Assembly: GCF_003945595.2 (NCBI RefSeq)
Contig: NW_024104379.1
Span: 62,001 to 126,000 of the forward strand
Source of the DNA: Pipra filicauda
Lineage: Eukaryota > Chordata > Aves > Passeriformes > Pipridae
Length of the DNA stretch: 64,000 nucleotides
Reading direction: 5' to 3'
The notes under the pieces are model-generated. The model saw only the letters and a program-made list of their open reading frames with translations, did not search any database and was not told the origin of the DNA. A program made the position numbers and the translations under genes. This document shows positions 51,531 to 64,000 of this stretch, in pieces. Position 1 is the stretch's first letter. The number at the start of each line of letters is the position of its first letter.

Positions 51531-54500
51531 ATCTGTTTTTCTCTCCTAACCCATTCCTTCCAGCACTGGTTATTGCTGAATGGTGTGATGTAAAAGATGT
51601 GGACCCAAAAGAGACAGGTACAAGGTCTAAAGAGACAGGTACAAAGTCTAACTCAGCTCTGAAACTTCCCTGGGTAATCCTTGGCAGTCTTGTGTCTGTT
51701 TCCTTTATGAAGAACCATTACCTTGAAGATATTTACTGCTTGAACACTTCTAATTATGACAACCCTCTCCTCTTTTCTGGGAAAACTTTAAGCAAATTCA
51801 AAGAAGGAGTCTTTGGAAATTACAAAAAACCCAAGACAATACAATGGGTTATAGGAGTAGGCTTCAAGTACTTAATTATATTGAAGAAGGCTGGGCTACT
51901 GTGGGAGTTCTCTTAAGGGAGATCAGACCCTTTATCTTGTGAAATTTTTAGCACATCCTTCTATCAAGTACTTAGTAAGCATGTGTGTTTTCTGTTTTCC
52001 CTGTAGCATTTCTTTTGTCTCTGCCAAGAGATAAAGGCCAGAAAGTACAGACATAAGAGGGACATTAAACTGTTGATTGAACACTTGTGCTCCCTAACAC
52101 TGGGGTGAGTAGGATTTCCAGAGTTAAGCTGGACATGCATATTTGGAAGACCTGTGTGTGATGAGAAAGGCTTGAGGTTCAGGTCAGAGGTGGAAAGGCA
52201 AGTAGTAATTGCCCATAAAGTTGGGGGAAAAGGGGAAACATGAGCAGGGAGTGGAGTCTTGGAAGCTTGAGTGGACGATCTAGAAGGATTAGAATCCTAA
52301 GGACAGGGAGATAACTTTTGGAGGTCTCAATGCAAGTCAAAGAGGTACATGGGATTTTCTTTATCATCTTTGGACTGAGAGGTCTCCTGCTGAGGTGGAA
52401 GAATAGACATGAAAATATGACAAGGTGCCCATATAGGCCATTCTGTTTTGAGTTTAATTTGTCTTTACACAGCTTCCCCTGTGGTTTGATGTGTACCAGA
52501 CACATCATTTGATAAGGGGTGGAAAACATAATCATACGCATCCTTACAGGCGTCTTTGGTCCTGTGTCAGGCCCAAAGTTAGGGCTATATATATCCTAGC
52601 AAATGCAATACTCTCTCATGTCAGAGCCCAGCCTTCTTCCCATTTTTTTATTTATTTCTGAGGAAGCAGATAGAAACGTGTCCTCAGGAAGTGCAGTGGT
52701 TGTGTTTGTGCATGTTCCTGGCCCCTTGAGCTGAGATGATGTTAGATTGGAGGTGATTTTGTCACACTTACAAAAGGTGAGGAGTGAGAGAGGAGGGGGG
52801 ACCGGAAATGTGTAGCCAGACCTTCAAGAAAAGTTTTCTGTGATTCAGTCCTGCAGCTTGCCACCTGAAGAGTCTCTTCAGCCAAATCCATTGGGGCTTA
52901 GATGCATGGTGACAGGCAGGATCTGTAGCTGGTGCCACCCATCACACCATGGATGCCTGACCGGGGAGTCAGAACTGTAGGTCAGGCTCAGCTCAGGCAA
53001 GGTGGACCCTGTAATGCTGTACAAGGAACAAGGTCTAGACTGGGTCAGACTAGCCCTGCTGCCCTGCCAGTGAGTGCACCCATACCCTGAAGGCCACAAA
53101 ACCTCCATCCAATTCATTCACCACAAGTATGTGTTCTTTTCCATGCAATGGAGCTGCCCTGGGGAATGTGATTCAGAGGTTGGTGACAGCTAGTATCTCT
53201 CTCCTGGGCAAAGCAAGTGTGCCCTGGGGTGTGCAGCTATAGCACTACCTCTGTAGCTGTGCCTCTCTTTTCCCCTGAAAGACTGGTCCAAACTCTGCTG
53301 CAAGGCGCTCTGTGGCTGCATCTCAGGCTTGTTCAAGGTATCTGCCACAGGCCTGGCCCTTTAAACGGGCTTCCTGCAGGTTTGTGGTCTTGTAGGTATA
53401 AAAGGAGGGGAGTGGGAGAGAGGAGGTGAAGAGCAGTATATGGTGCCGTCTCTCAGGAAGAAAGCACGTGAGGGAAAACTCAGGAGAAGCTGAATAGCTC
53501 CTTGCCCTGTGATAGCTGTGGGAAAGGAGAAAAGAGAAGCAGGGCAAGAAAAGGAACATAAAAGGAGATATTTGACCCTGCTGGGGGCACTCAGATGGGC
53601 ACAGGTGAATGTGCCTGCACTCAAAGCACCAGGGAGAGCAGGGACACAGCATAGGAAGTGCAGTCATGGGAAGCATCTCTGGCAGCCCCTCAGGCCTTGC
53701 ACCAGCTGCCAGCAATAGTGCAAGATTTGCCCCACATCAGCGCACTATTCAGGGGGCTGCCACACTGTATCATAGCAGGTTTCCCCTCTGCCTCAGCCTG
53801 GTGTCCCTCCTCCTCTCCCAAACCACCTAGACAAGGTGCTTCACTTACAACTCAGCCTTGTTTATCTCCCAGAGTCCAGGGAGGGAGAAGGGGTGATGCA
53901 ACACCCCAGCCAGCATCACCCAGTGCCACAAGCAGAGCCACTGCCTCCCTCCATCTGGCACATTGAAGCCAGATGCCAGCGGTGTGTTCAACCTGCCCCA
54001 GAACTCCTTTTTCTCGAATTCACTTTCCCATTGCTGGCTGGGAGATGCCATAGGGCAGGAAGTGGACCCTGCTGCATGGGTGATGCAGCACAGCTGCACG
54101 ACTGACAGCAAATGTTCCACTACCTTGTGTGGCAGGGCCGTTCTCTGACCACAGTGAGAAAACAGGCCTTTGCCCAGCCATGCCAGGCTTCAGAGGCCAG
54201 CTCAGTGCACACTCTGCTATGACACCCACACATGTATACACACATACCAACCCGAGATGGACATCTCTCACCTTCCTGCCGACGGAAACTGTTGCCCTTT
54301 GCAAGCCTGGCTCGCTCTGAAGATGCTGTCAGGAGGTGGGCAAAGGGGGGCTGAGGTTCCAGGCCTCTTTGGTACAAGCACAGCTCCCTCACCTAATGAT
54401 ATGCTTTATCCTTCACCCACAAGCTTTCTGTGATCTCTCGACCTGCAGTTATACCACAATTGCATGCCAGGGCAGAAGGTTTAAATCAAAGGCTTCTGAC

Positions 54501-57500
54501 AATTTTTCAATCCACAGACTGTTCCGTCTCTTGAGTTTGTGTCCCTTAACTCACAAATGACTTGGGAATTATTGCAAAGTCTCACACCTGTCCCACCCTC
54601 AGTTTGCAACAGTTAAAATGGAAGGAAGAAGGATGGAGAGCTTTTGGCTTGGAGAAGCTAAGGAGTAGGGAACTCTCCATCCACCTGGGGTGGCTGGAAA
54701 TCCAGCCCTGAGTGAGTGGGAGGCAGGAGGATATGTTCTTTCTTGATTCATTTTAAAATACTTGCACCCATGCCAGTGTGGGTGAGGATGGAGAACTGAG
54801 GGCTGACCTGCATCAGTCTCAGAGCTGCTGAGGTGCCTGCACGACTGGGGAACCCAGACAGTGTGAACTGCAGTGCACCTCTGAGGGGGGAGATGTGTCC
54901 ACTTTGTGGCTTCAAAGTAGCCAGAGGAAGAAAAGGTCCATGTTAGAGGAAGGAGGACAATAGGTCTCCTATCAGACTGACCTTCATCCTCCAGGCATCA
55001 TTTTCACTGTTCTGGTCCCCTACTCTGAAGCCCCGACCGCCTTTCAGGTGTTTGACAAAATGATGTCCTAGAGCAACACCCGGGCCAAGCATCTTCCGTG
55101 AGGTGCCTGATGGTCACTGCATTCTCTTGTTTGCCCCCACACATGCTTTCCTGGGCTCATGGCATTCTCACATTCACTCCTACAGACACTTCTTTTTTCC
55201 TCACGTGTCCTCAGTTCTTCCTCTGAAGTAGTGGAGTGGGGCAGATCACTTGATCACATGTCCCAGGCAACCAAGTCCTGTCACCTTCAGTCACAGCCAG
55301 CAATTCAGCAGATCTTTAGGGCCCACAGGATTACCATTCCACACACAGCCCAAAACACCTCCCAAGCCCTTGCTTTGCCCCAACTCCCACTTTCTCTCTG
55401 TGTGGTATGCTGGTGGCATTGTTTGACTCAAAAATACTTATGCAGGTTTTTACAGCTGTACCACATTTTCAGTCTTGGTCCCTCAAGGCTTTAAAATGTT
55501 TTTTTGTAATTCCATTTGTTTGTGATACACCAGAGACTGAAGCACTCCCCTGACCCTCAGACAGGCTTGCTTCTCCTCCCTCATACCAAACGTGCCAGTT
55601 GTGGAGGCAGAACAGCTGTGCCTTCATTTCAATAGCTAGACCAGACAGGGACAGTGGTGCATTGGCTCAGACCACAACTCTCTTGTCCTGCAGAATGGCA
55701 ACCTGAGCCCTGAGGATATGGAGAGAGGATCAATGCATAACTTTCTCTTTGCTGCAGAGCTTTTTTTTATTTTACTCCCTCCCCCCCCTTACATTCTTGT
55801 GCCAGCTCTCCTCACCATTTCGAAGCACTGTGCAGAGAGCTCTCCGAGTGCAAAATGCAGGGGAAGCAGGGGGAGGGTCAGGTGAGGACTGAGAAGGGCG
55901 AAAGGAAAAGGTCAGTGATGCAAGCCCAAAGCGATGGCTCTCAGCTGAGCTGCTCTGTTTGTCCGTGGTGTGTTATTTCTACTCGGCAACAATTCACACA
56001 TCTGGGGACCACAACTCCTTCCACCACCCACGCTCTTCCCTCCCCCATCACGGGGGCTGAGGCAGGGGAGGAGGGGAGGAGGGAGAGAGACTGAACCAGG
56101 CTGCCAACATAATTTCCAAGACCGCAGGGAGAAAAGCCCTGACCGGTCCTTTTCATCAGCAGCTTTCCCTCTGAACACTGAGCATCTCTAATGAAGGAAC
56201 CTGCTGCCTGCAAAGAGGGTTGGGAGAGTAGGAAGAAAGAGGGGGATCCTTTCTCTTGGGGTGCAGAGAAGGTCAGCACTGGGGAAATGTAGTGACACCC
56301 TCATCCTTGAAACATAAAAGCAACAGTGCATGTTTCCTATTAGAATAAGTCTCACCTGAGACCACGGCTAAGGGAAAGGACCCTGCTGCCTGCAGACACA
56401 TATTGTCCTTGGCCAGTTTCCAGGGTAAGCATTTGAGTGGAGCCAAGTGCTTGATGCCCTCTGTGCTTCCCCACTTGTCCCAGCTGTGTGTATGTGTTGT
56501 GTGCACAAATGTGTGCACAGGTGCAAGCAGAGGGCAGTGCCTCCGTGGACCTTCCCCGCAGTCTGCTCCCAACTGTGGGGCGCAGCAACCTGCCTAAAAT
56601 AGCCTTCCCATCCCCGTGATGGCTGCAATTGCTCTTTAGAGCTGCAGGGAGAGGGAGGATGAAATTATCAACTTCTTCAATGCTCTATGCCATTTCCTGC
56701 CTCTTCGGTGTGAGGTACTGGAGCAGCAGGGAATGGTGATACTCAAAAGGAGATTCCCCTTCTGCCCATGCATGTCAGTCAGGAATAGAAGAGGGGGAAA
56801 GTGACACCCTGCAAGTCTTTCTACCAGGGAACCAAGTCCCGTTTCCCCTGAGACCTCTACATCCCATTTCCTAAATACAGGCACAGCCAATGGGGCAGAT
56901 GTGGGGAGATGTGGCTTGCACTTTGTGCTATGGCAACAAACCTGACAAGTACCACATGTACAGGGCTCTGTGTTGCATCTCTCAAGGAGAAACTACAGGC
57001 TCCTCAGAGACCATAGTGGTGAAAATAGTAATGTCCACATTGCTTGTTTTTTTTTCAAGTAGTGGTTTTGCAGTGTTCACCAGGATCTGGCCAGTAATCT
57101 CCACTGACAAGCAGTCTTGCCTACCTATAGCCAAAAAAATGGGCTTTTCACTTGTGTGCAGCCATATCCAAAAGCCTCATCAAGCTGCAGAGCCACTGTG
57201 ATACAGGCAGTTCACCTCAGAGTAGGCTCCCTAGGAGGAAAAGTCCTTAGAGGAGGAAGCCCACAGCTGAAACCCTTGAGAGATGGTCTCTCGAGAGGGT
57301 TGAGGAGCCCCTTGGGTTGACCTGTTTCGCAAGGTGGTACATCACCTTGAAGTGACCTCAAGTCTTTGGGTCAGGTGATGGGCCTGAACATCACCCTTCC
57401 CTTCCACTCCTTACAACCAGGCACACGGACTGTGCCTTTCTCAGCATGCCTTCTGCCTCCCAAGGTGGGAGCAGCGACGCTAGAGGACAAATGGGGGGAG

Positions 57501-57630
57501 AGCTGAACCTGGGAAACCACAGAGCAGGGGAAAAATGGCTCTCCTGTCTGATCCCAGGGGAGAGACAGGAACGCAATTCCTGAGCAGCGAGCTGTAAGGA
57601 GACAGGAAGCTGTCTCCAAACAAGTAATTT
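51531..57630. other. intergenic, downstream of C1QTNF6 (first part)
   Basis: No exon or transposon was recognised. It contains the 21-bp duplication at 51610-51651 and a perfect 8-bp hairpin at 54070-54090 (TGCTGCAT, 5 bases, ATGCAGCA). IL2RB would be the next gene by synteny, but no cytokine-receptor motif was found. Confidence 0.5.
51610..51651 (+). repeat. 21-bp tandem duplication
   Basis: AGAGACAGGTACAARGTCTA plus A, repeated twice head to tail with one difference. Confidence 0.85.
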
Positions 57631-58265
57631 CTGTACAAGCATTTTAATGACATGAAAGTTAATAATTGCCACAGTCACAAATCAGTAACCCTTGTAAGGG
57701 CTTAAGGGGGAGCAGGAAGTTGGCCTTTGGGTAAGCATGACATCATCAAGCATATTTTAAAACAAAATCAACAATCTAATTAACTCCCTTTCTAGAAACT
57801 GCTCAGGCAAAGAGATGAAAAAAATGGAGGAGCAAGGAGAGCCCTGAGCAGAATGGGAGTGGTGGTTGTAATGATTTTTTCCTCTAGAGAAGGAAGGGAA
57901 ATGTGATTAAATTGGGACCAAGCCTCGCTAATCAAAGTACCTGGGGGTTTATTCTCAAGAATCTCCTTACAGTTTCGTGTCTTGCCTCCAAGCAATTTTG
58001 AATGTACAATAAATCTCTGAATTTTTCTCAATTTATTAGGTCTGGAAGCCGTCATTGCTTCATATTAGGCTTGTCAAGCATTTGTACCCTCTAACTTTAA
58101 ATAGAGAGAGATGTAACACATTGTCAGGCTGAAAAACAGAGCAGGGCTTTATCTCTTCAAGACTGCCCAGGTAACAAGGTAATGATTTCCCTCAAGGATG
58201 AAAGCAGTCGCTGATGCTGAATAGCAAATCAGGCAGCATTCAGCTCATTACCTTGCTTGGTCATA
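57631..58265. other. AT-rich, possibly conserved non-coding element
   Basis: This stretch is more AT-rich than its surroundings, without simple repeats or CR1, and carries a nested inverted repeat at 58175-58255. Its texture resembles conserved non-coding DNA. Function and conservation are not shown by this sequence alone. Confidence 0.3.
58175..58255 (+). repeat. nested inverted repeat
   Basis: CAAGGTAATGA (58175-58185) is the exact reverse complement of TCATTACCTTG (58245-58255). Inside, GCTGAAT (58216-58222) pairs with ATTCAGC (58238-58244), which directly abuts the outer right arm. The arms could be old transposon termini or an RNA hairpin. Confidence 0.6.
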
Positions 58266-61200
58266 GATTTGGTGTAAGGCTGTTCTCTGAGTCCAGTGCT
58301 GCCTTCCTGTACAACATATAACTTGACCAGGCCCTCTCTCTTCAATACAGGTCAGTGGGAAAGTTCTGTAGGCACTCTAGCCATGCATCATCAACATTCA
58401 ATGCCAGGAGAACCCTTAAGAACTTGCATGGGCATGTTTTAATACTAAGAAGTCAATAATGGCCCTACAGACCCCGGCAATGGACACCTGTGATGCGGGA
58501 CCTGGTGCCTGGTCTGTGAATTTGCTTCTGAAGATGGAAGGATGTCCATTATGCCCCTCTCTGCGCTGCAGAAATTGAGATGCAGAGAGGATGTGAGAGC
58601 TGTACATATATGTTGATAGTTCCATGGGTATGCCACCTTCCTTCCAGTTCACACTGCTGAGTTTTCTATGGCAAGTGTGCCAGGATAAGACCATCTGCAT
58701 ACACAGGCACCATGATTATGCTGACAGAGAACACTTGCCGCACTGCTGTGGCTCAAATGCCTGCAGTGCCTCATGCACCACATCCACAGGCTCAGACAAG
58801 AGTGTAGGTACTGGCCTTCATGTTGCTATGCTTAAGGGTATTGAGAGACACAGAGTGACAAGCCCAGGGTGACAGCCCAGGTCTTCACTGAGTATCTCTA
58901 GGGAGGGACTCTGGGTCTGAGCAGCTCTTGTGGCACCACAAGCATTCATCAGGGAGGCTCCTAAGAGCTTTCTTAAGGCTTGACTCTACTGCTGGGCTCC
59001 AGCCTCTCTGACCAAAGTCCTGACACTGTCTAGTTCAACCCAAACATTATGAGGAGTTAGGGCTCAGGTCCTGGGTGGGGGCATCTCGTGACTGTCTCAT
59101 GCCCCTGCTCATGAATTCATAGCAGCATTTTCACAGCCAGGCAAGCTAAGAGTGAAACTGCTTGAAAGTAGCATGCTTTCCCTCCCACCCTTGTTTCCCC
59201 ACTTCTCTGGGCCTGTGGCCATCACTGTCAAGGAGTGAAAGTGAACACCTCCTCCATTGCCTCCCACCTGTGGCCCCAGACTTGCCTCAAATGAGTGACT
59301 GTGAATGCCTCAGCTTCCTACCAATTTTGTCCATTTTCTTCTATAGCCTACAGGGCTAGGGAATTCCTACTTTTGAACATTTTGTGTATTCATGTGTATA
59401 TTTGATGCCTACTGCTTTTATCAGTCAGATCTATCAGGACACCCTCTTTAGGGCAGAAGCTGAAAGGGAAGAAGTGCAGGAACATCATCCGCTGCATAGT
59501 TAGGCTTAGTACTTGCTGCCCAGCATCGTTTGTTGTGGTACCTGATTCCAGAACTTAAACTCCATTGCTTAAATGCCTCTCCACTTAAAGACAATGATGG
59601 AGATTAACCTGAGGGCAGTGTTTAGCCTGTAGCAGCAATATCCCTTGGGATGATGGAGCAGGAGAAAAAAACGTCGGAGCAAATTTGCCATTTTGATACA
59701 AAGCAAAGCCTCTTTTAGATTGGTAATGTGAACAAATTCAGTAAAGAGTTCACTTATACACTAAACAGTGGTTTCCTGCAAGGCCATTTTTACAGACTTT
59801 TTTCGGAGTAGAACCGCAATTTAAGGGGAAAATAAGTGCAGTTGTAGAACAATGGCAGAGTTTTGAGAAGCGCGCATAATACGATTGGCAGGAAATTCAA
59901 TGTAAAGGTTATAGTTAAAACAACATTATTTGGAAAGTACCAAAAATAACTAACACAGCTTCTAGAGATTTCACTGTGTATCCTGTCAGGAAGTGAGTTT
60001 TAGTGTCCATCAGGGCATCTCTGCCCTCATCCCTTCACCTCCTGCTGGTTCTGCACCCTTTCCACTGCTCCACTTCAGAGGGCCCTGTGGACAGGACACC
60101 AGGATGGATCTACTGAGCCCTTCACTGAGCTCACTCCTGGTGAGCTGGGTGGTTTACAAACCACAGGCAAGGCATCCCAGTTAGCCTGGCACTCTGGTTC
60201 CAGCTGGGAGCCAGCAAAGGGAAGGGATGTGCCCAGCCTGATGACACCTGATGAACTGATGAATTGTGGGGTAGTTTGACACCACGCAATACTTTTGCAC
60301 TTCACACTTCTTCACTGTCTCTGTTCTTGTCTTCACCTCTGCCATTTTGTGCAGACTCTCAGTAGACACGCAACTGAAAATGAGCAGTTTCAGCAGCACT
60401 GCTCCCCTCTCTGTGAGGGGAAAAAACAAGCTTGTGTGTAAAAAAATGTGCGTAAGCACATGCCTCAGTCTTGAATATTTTTAAAACTTACATTGCCCCT
60501 GAAACACTGATCTGGCCCAAACAACACCTTTAACCAAACCTCCATTACCACACTTTTACCTGCCACTTTAACACTGAACAACAATGCTGACTACAGAGTT
60601 CACCCATCTCAGTCACCATTATGGGGACAGGAAGGTAGTAACAAGACACCTCACATGTGTTGCTGATAGTGTGGTTTTGTTTGGCTTTTCACGTTGCAAA
60701 TGGCACAATTCCTAACAATATTGGTGTAAAGGAGGTAAAAACTGCCAAATTCTCAGTAGCACAATGTCTTGGGCAATCAAGTCCAAAAACTGTGCTGACA
60801 GCAAGCGTATTTATCCGTGCCAAATGGGTTCTGGACTTAATACCATTATTTATGCCACAGAGTTGTTGCTCTAGTACCTTGTAAACTGTGTTTCCAATGA
60901 AAATATGTTGAGGCAGTTTGTGTCTCCACACACTGGGATTTGGCTGTCTGCTATCTGATCCATCGGACCATTCCTTCTCCCTTCACAATTTTGGAAAAGT
61001 CAATCAATTCCAGTTGCCCTTGAGAAAGAGGTATATCCCTTACTACTGTTAAGCAAGGATGGCTGAATAGAAGAGTTCTGGCTCTCCATTGGGAGCCTCA
61101 TTGGGCAAGTCTTCAATGTGACATCCGTTCTTACTAGATAGCAAAAAATCTGCATAAGCATCTATCATAGAGACATGGATCCATAAAAAACCAGTCTCCA

Positions 61201-64000
61201 GTGGCTGACCAGATAAATCCTTGTTTCCAACTGCTGCCACCCCTCATCTTCTATAAGAACTAACTGCATTGTAAGTTTTCCTCTTCTGCTATTTCAGGTA
61301 CCACAGTGCACAACCAACCTAATCTGATTCTTATACACTAAAAAAAAATCAGCTGAGCAATAAAAGTGGGTGCTTTGTGCTCTTCCTTTCCCAAAGTTAT
61401 CTCTGGTCTTAAGGAAGCTGCAGATTTCTCTAGTCTGAAGCATAAACAGGAAAATTTATGGTTAACATGAATGCTCCTTTGCAGCTACAACACTGGTGAC
61501 ACCAAGAACTTACTCACAGAGGACTTCATGGTTTCAGTTTAGGACTTTGTGCCAGAATAAGCTGCATTCATTTTAAGAGTTCCTGGGAAAGGTGGGCTGT
61601 GGCCTGATGATCTATGCCATTACTGCTCCACCCTGGTAGAGCCTCCAAGGCCCAACATACACAGGCAGTGATTACCAGAGCAGGGGAGTACGCAGCCCAT
61701 CCTTTCCCCTGCTCCTCTTCAACCGAGGCTGACTGGTTCTGATTCCCTAGTTGTCTTCCCAAAGACTGGCCACGACAAGGGTCTTCAGATAACTAGCAAG
61801 AGAATCCAGATGACATCTCTCAGACTCTCAGTCCTTGTTGTATGTGGTGAAGAAAAAGGTGTTGTGCTCCAATACCGCTGGCTAAGTGAGGGCTTGGTCT
61901 GGATTAACCGCAATGCTTCCCCAGAAATTGCCATGAGGATCCACTATTGCAACCTCCTGCAAAATGGCTCTGCCCACGTGTTCAAACTGCTGTTTTCCTC
62001 CAACGCTATTTCTTTTTGAGGTCTGATATCTTCTGAGATTCAGTCTCTGGGCCGGGTTTCTTGTGGCTAAAAGCTCATCCTCCTCCCATACCCTTTTTCC
62101 ACTACCTGAATGTAAGATCCCTTTGTTGTTAAAGGAGGTTCCATCCTCCACGTTTACAGAGTCCTCAAAAAGAAACTGCCTGGAAACTTGAGATTAGCCT
62201 CCTGCAACTTCTGGTCAGCCAAACCTTCTTGCCAGATCTGAGCTTGGGCCTTGAACAGCCCTGGGAGTGAAAGATGAGGAGCACAGAGTGTGGTGACCAC
62301 TGTATATGTAAGAGGAGATTCTCATCATCTGGCCCCACACCAGCGGCCATCATCATGCAGCCCAGACCAAACAGGAAATGTGATATGCTGCACTTCAGAG
62401 AATCGTATTCATGTATGGAAAAAAGAAAGGGGTGTGGGGACACGTGCAGGTCCATATCTATCCTCAAATGAGGTAGCTATCAGACTGTGGATTTGCATTT
62501 GTGTGTCTGTCTCAGCTTTGGATGTGAAGGCAAAGTAAGGGGTTGTCTTTCTGCAAAGGTGAGGGCACATGAAGCTTTGGAAGGTGGAAAGTATTTTTTG
62601 CATCCTTGTCTGGTCTATTGAACGGACAAGCCATGCCGAACAGGCACTGCAGCTACTGCAGGGCAGTGTTGCCTATCTGGACTAGCTGCAAGTCTCAGGT
62701 GGGAGGGGTTGATTCTTCCTTCTCTGGAGAGAGTGGGGTGCTCGGCTGGGTAGGGAGGCTGTGGGATGGGTGTTCTTGTGGTGTCACACCATCTGCAAGT
62801 GTGAGGGTGTGTTTCAATCTTTGTCAGCAGTGCCCTCATTCCACTCCTGCTCTGACCCAGGATGGATCCTCTGAAACTGGGACACTGATGTGGAATCTGG
62901 TTTCATTCTGTATTGCTCAGGTCAACAACTCAGATTATTTTTCACAAAGTGGTCTGTGGTATTTCTACTCTATACAGACTCCTGTCCCCAGTTTCAAAGC
63001 AATCTGTAAACTTGTGCAGACCCTGAAAGCAATATGAGTGATCAGTTTGGGTGTCTGAAAGAGGAAGCTATGGGTCACTTGCCAGTGTCTCAAGAGGATA
63101 AGTCCTTTCCACTCACTCTTTTGCCTCACAGCAATGGTTAGAAACTGGTCCCAGTATATCTGAGCACTGCAACCTAACACCTGACCCCTCCACCCTTGTT
63201 TCTGCACCTATTGCTTTACCAGCAGGAAGTAGGACGTGGTTTGGGGCTTTTTATTCTTGGCCTCACTAGCCTTTTCGATACTTCAGGGCCTTGTCTCAGT
63301 CTGACAAGGCAAGCAAGCAGCAGCTTCCTGTGCAAAGGTGAGAGGGAGAAGACAGAGAGAGACCATGCACATATGAGAGGAAGAGCTCTGGAGTAGAACT
63401 GCTGGGCTGGAGGCACCTCTCCTCTTACGGACATACACTGAGCTCGGATATCTGCCTTCATCTCTCTCCCTTTTTGCACTCACCATTCCTGTTGACATTC
63501 AACATCTGATTCCATCCAACATCACGACCCCAGCGACTTCCTTCATCTGGACCACTTGGTGACTAGAACTGGAAGGTAAAGGGGGCAATGCCAGCTCTCT
63601 CCCACATGGGGGTGGCTGATCTGAAAAGCATCTTAGAAGGAGTTTCAGTCTGACAAACTGAATCTTGCCGTTGGGGAGGGCTGAACACGTATTTATCTCC
63701 CTGTCTGTCCGCAATCTTCTCAAATCATACCCCACATCTCACAACCACACCACCAGCTTTCTCTCTCTTTCTCTTCACTTTGTCTGCTCATGTATCATCA
63801 TCATGTTTTTCTTCCTCTGAACCTAATCTTTTATCGCAACGGGAACTGGTATTTATAAACCCTCTCTTCCCGCTCCTCTGGCAGTCCCAGCAAGGTCTAG
63901 TGGGACTCCAGCTTGTTTTGCTCAGGTCTGCCTGGGTTCCAGGGTTGGTGTGAGGTGAGGGTAGTTCCTTCTCCTGCGGGCAGAGGCAGATCTCAAGAGA
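58266..64000. other. intergenic, right end of the window
   Basis: No exon, RNA gene or transposon was recognised. An AT-rich, simple-repeat-free stretch at about 59640-59960 stands out. Short frames starting near 60657 and 61810 resemble signal-like sequences by chance, but lack splice context and family similarity. Confidence 0.45.

Noticed and set aside
51512..51916. 134-codon open frame after C1QTNF6
   Set aside because: It spans the inferred polyadenylation area and a 21-bp tandem duplication, has no family resemblance, and sits in AT-rich DNA. Chance is more likely.
54070..54090. 8-bp perfect hairpin
   Set aside because: Arms this short are expected by chance in 64 kb and no context supports function.
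60657..60884. 75-codon frame with a signal-peptide-like start
   Set aside because: A hydrophobic start occurs by chance in T-rich DNA. There is no donor in the expected phase and no receptor motif follows.

Overview
The window looks like a bird nuclear chromosome. The evidence is CR1 retroposons with avian-type 3' tails (tandem ATTCTATG octamers, one copy retaining the end of its second reading frame), compact introns, and a conserved vertebrate gene block. The order CYTH4 (minus), RAC2 (plus), SSTR3 (plus), C1QTNF6 (plus) matches, in mirror image, the block on human chromosome 22. The species cannot be named from sequence alone.

Layout. Positions 1-9615 hold the 5' part of CYTH4 on the minus strand: four coding exons (77 codons) covering the coiled coil and the first residues before the Sec7 domain. 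The rest of the gene lies left of position 1. Positions 9616-18531 separate CYTH4 from RAC2, which are divergent (head to head), and hold a CR1 copy and a small ETS/PU.1-like site near RAC2. RAC2 is complete (18532-26271, six coding exons, 192 residues), with a 3' UTR of about 1 kb. A polypyrimidine tract and CpG-rich segment at about 29850-30480 look like the SSTR3 promoter and non-coding first exon. The SSTR3 coding sequence is one exon (33580-34785, 401 residues). Positions 34786-46858 hold the SSTR3 3' UTR, simple repeats, a CpG-rich segment without a recognised gene next to a CR1 copy, and a second CpG-rich segment that is the likely C1QTNF6 promoter. C1QTNF6 has two coding exons (46865-49025, 259 residues) and a long 3' UTR. 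From about 51530 to the end no gene was recognised. IL2RB is the expected next gene by synteny but none of its exons was found.

Functional theme. CYTH4 (ARF exchange factor) and RAC2 (Rho-family GTPase) are mainly blood-cell genes acting on membrane and actin signalling. SSTR3 is a Gi-coupled peptide receptor and C1QTNF6 a secreted collagen/C1q protein. They are separate transcription units held together by old synteny, not a pathway. All exon models were built by matching reading frame, splice sites and intron phase by eye.

I found no wholly new system. The most checkable oddities are an 85-bp, near-identical inverted repeat flanking CYTH4 exon 2, a CYTH4 intron whose phase requires a GC donor, loss of the mammalian ciliary-targeting motif in the SSTR3 third intracellular loop, a gene-less CpG-rich segment, and a nested inverted repeat in an AT-rich, possibly conserved, non-coding stretch at about 58.2 kb.
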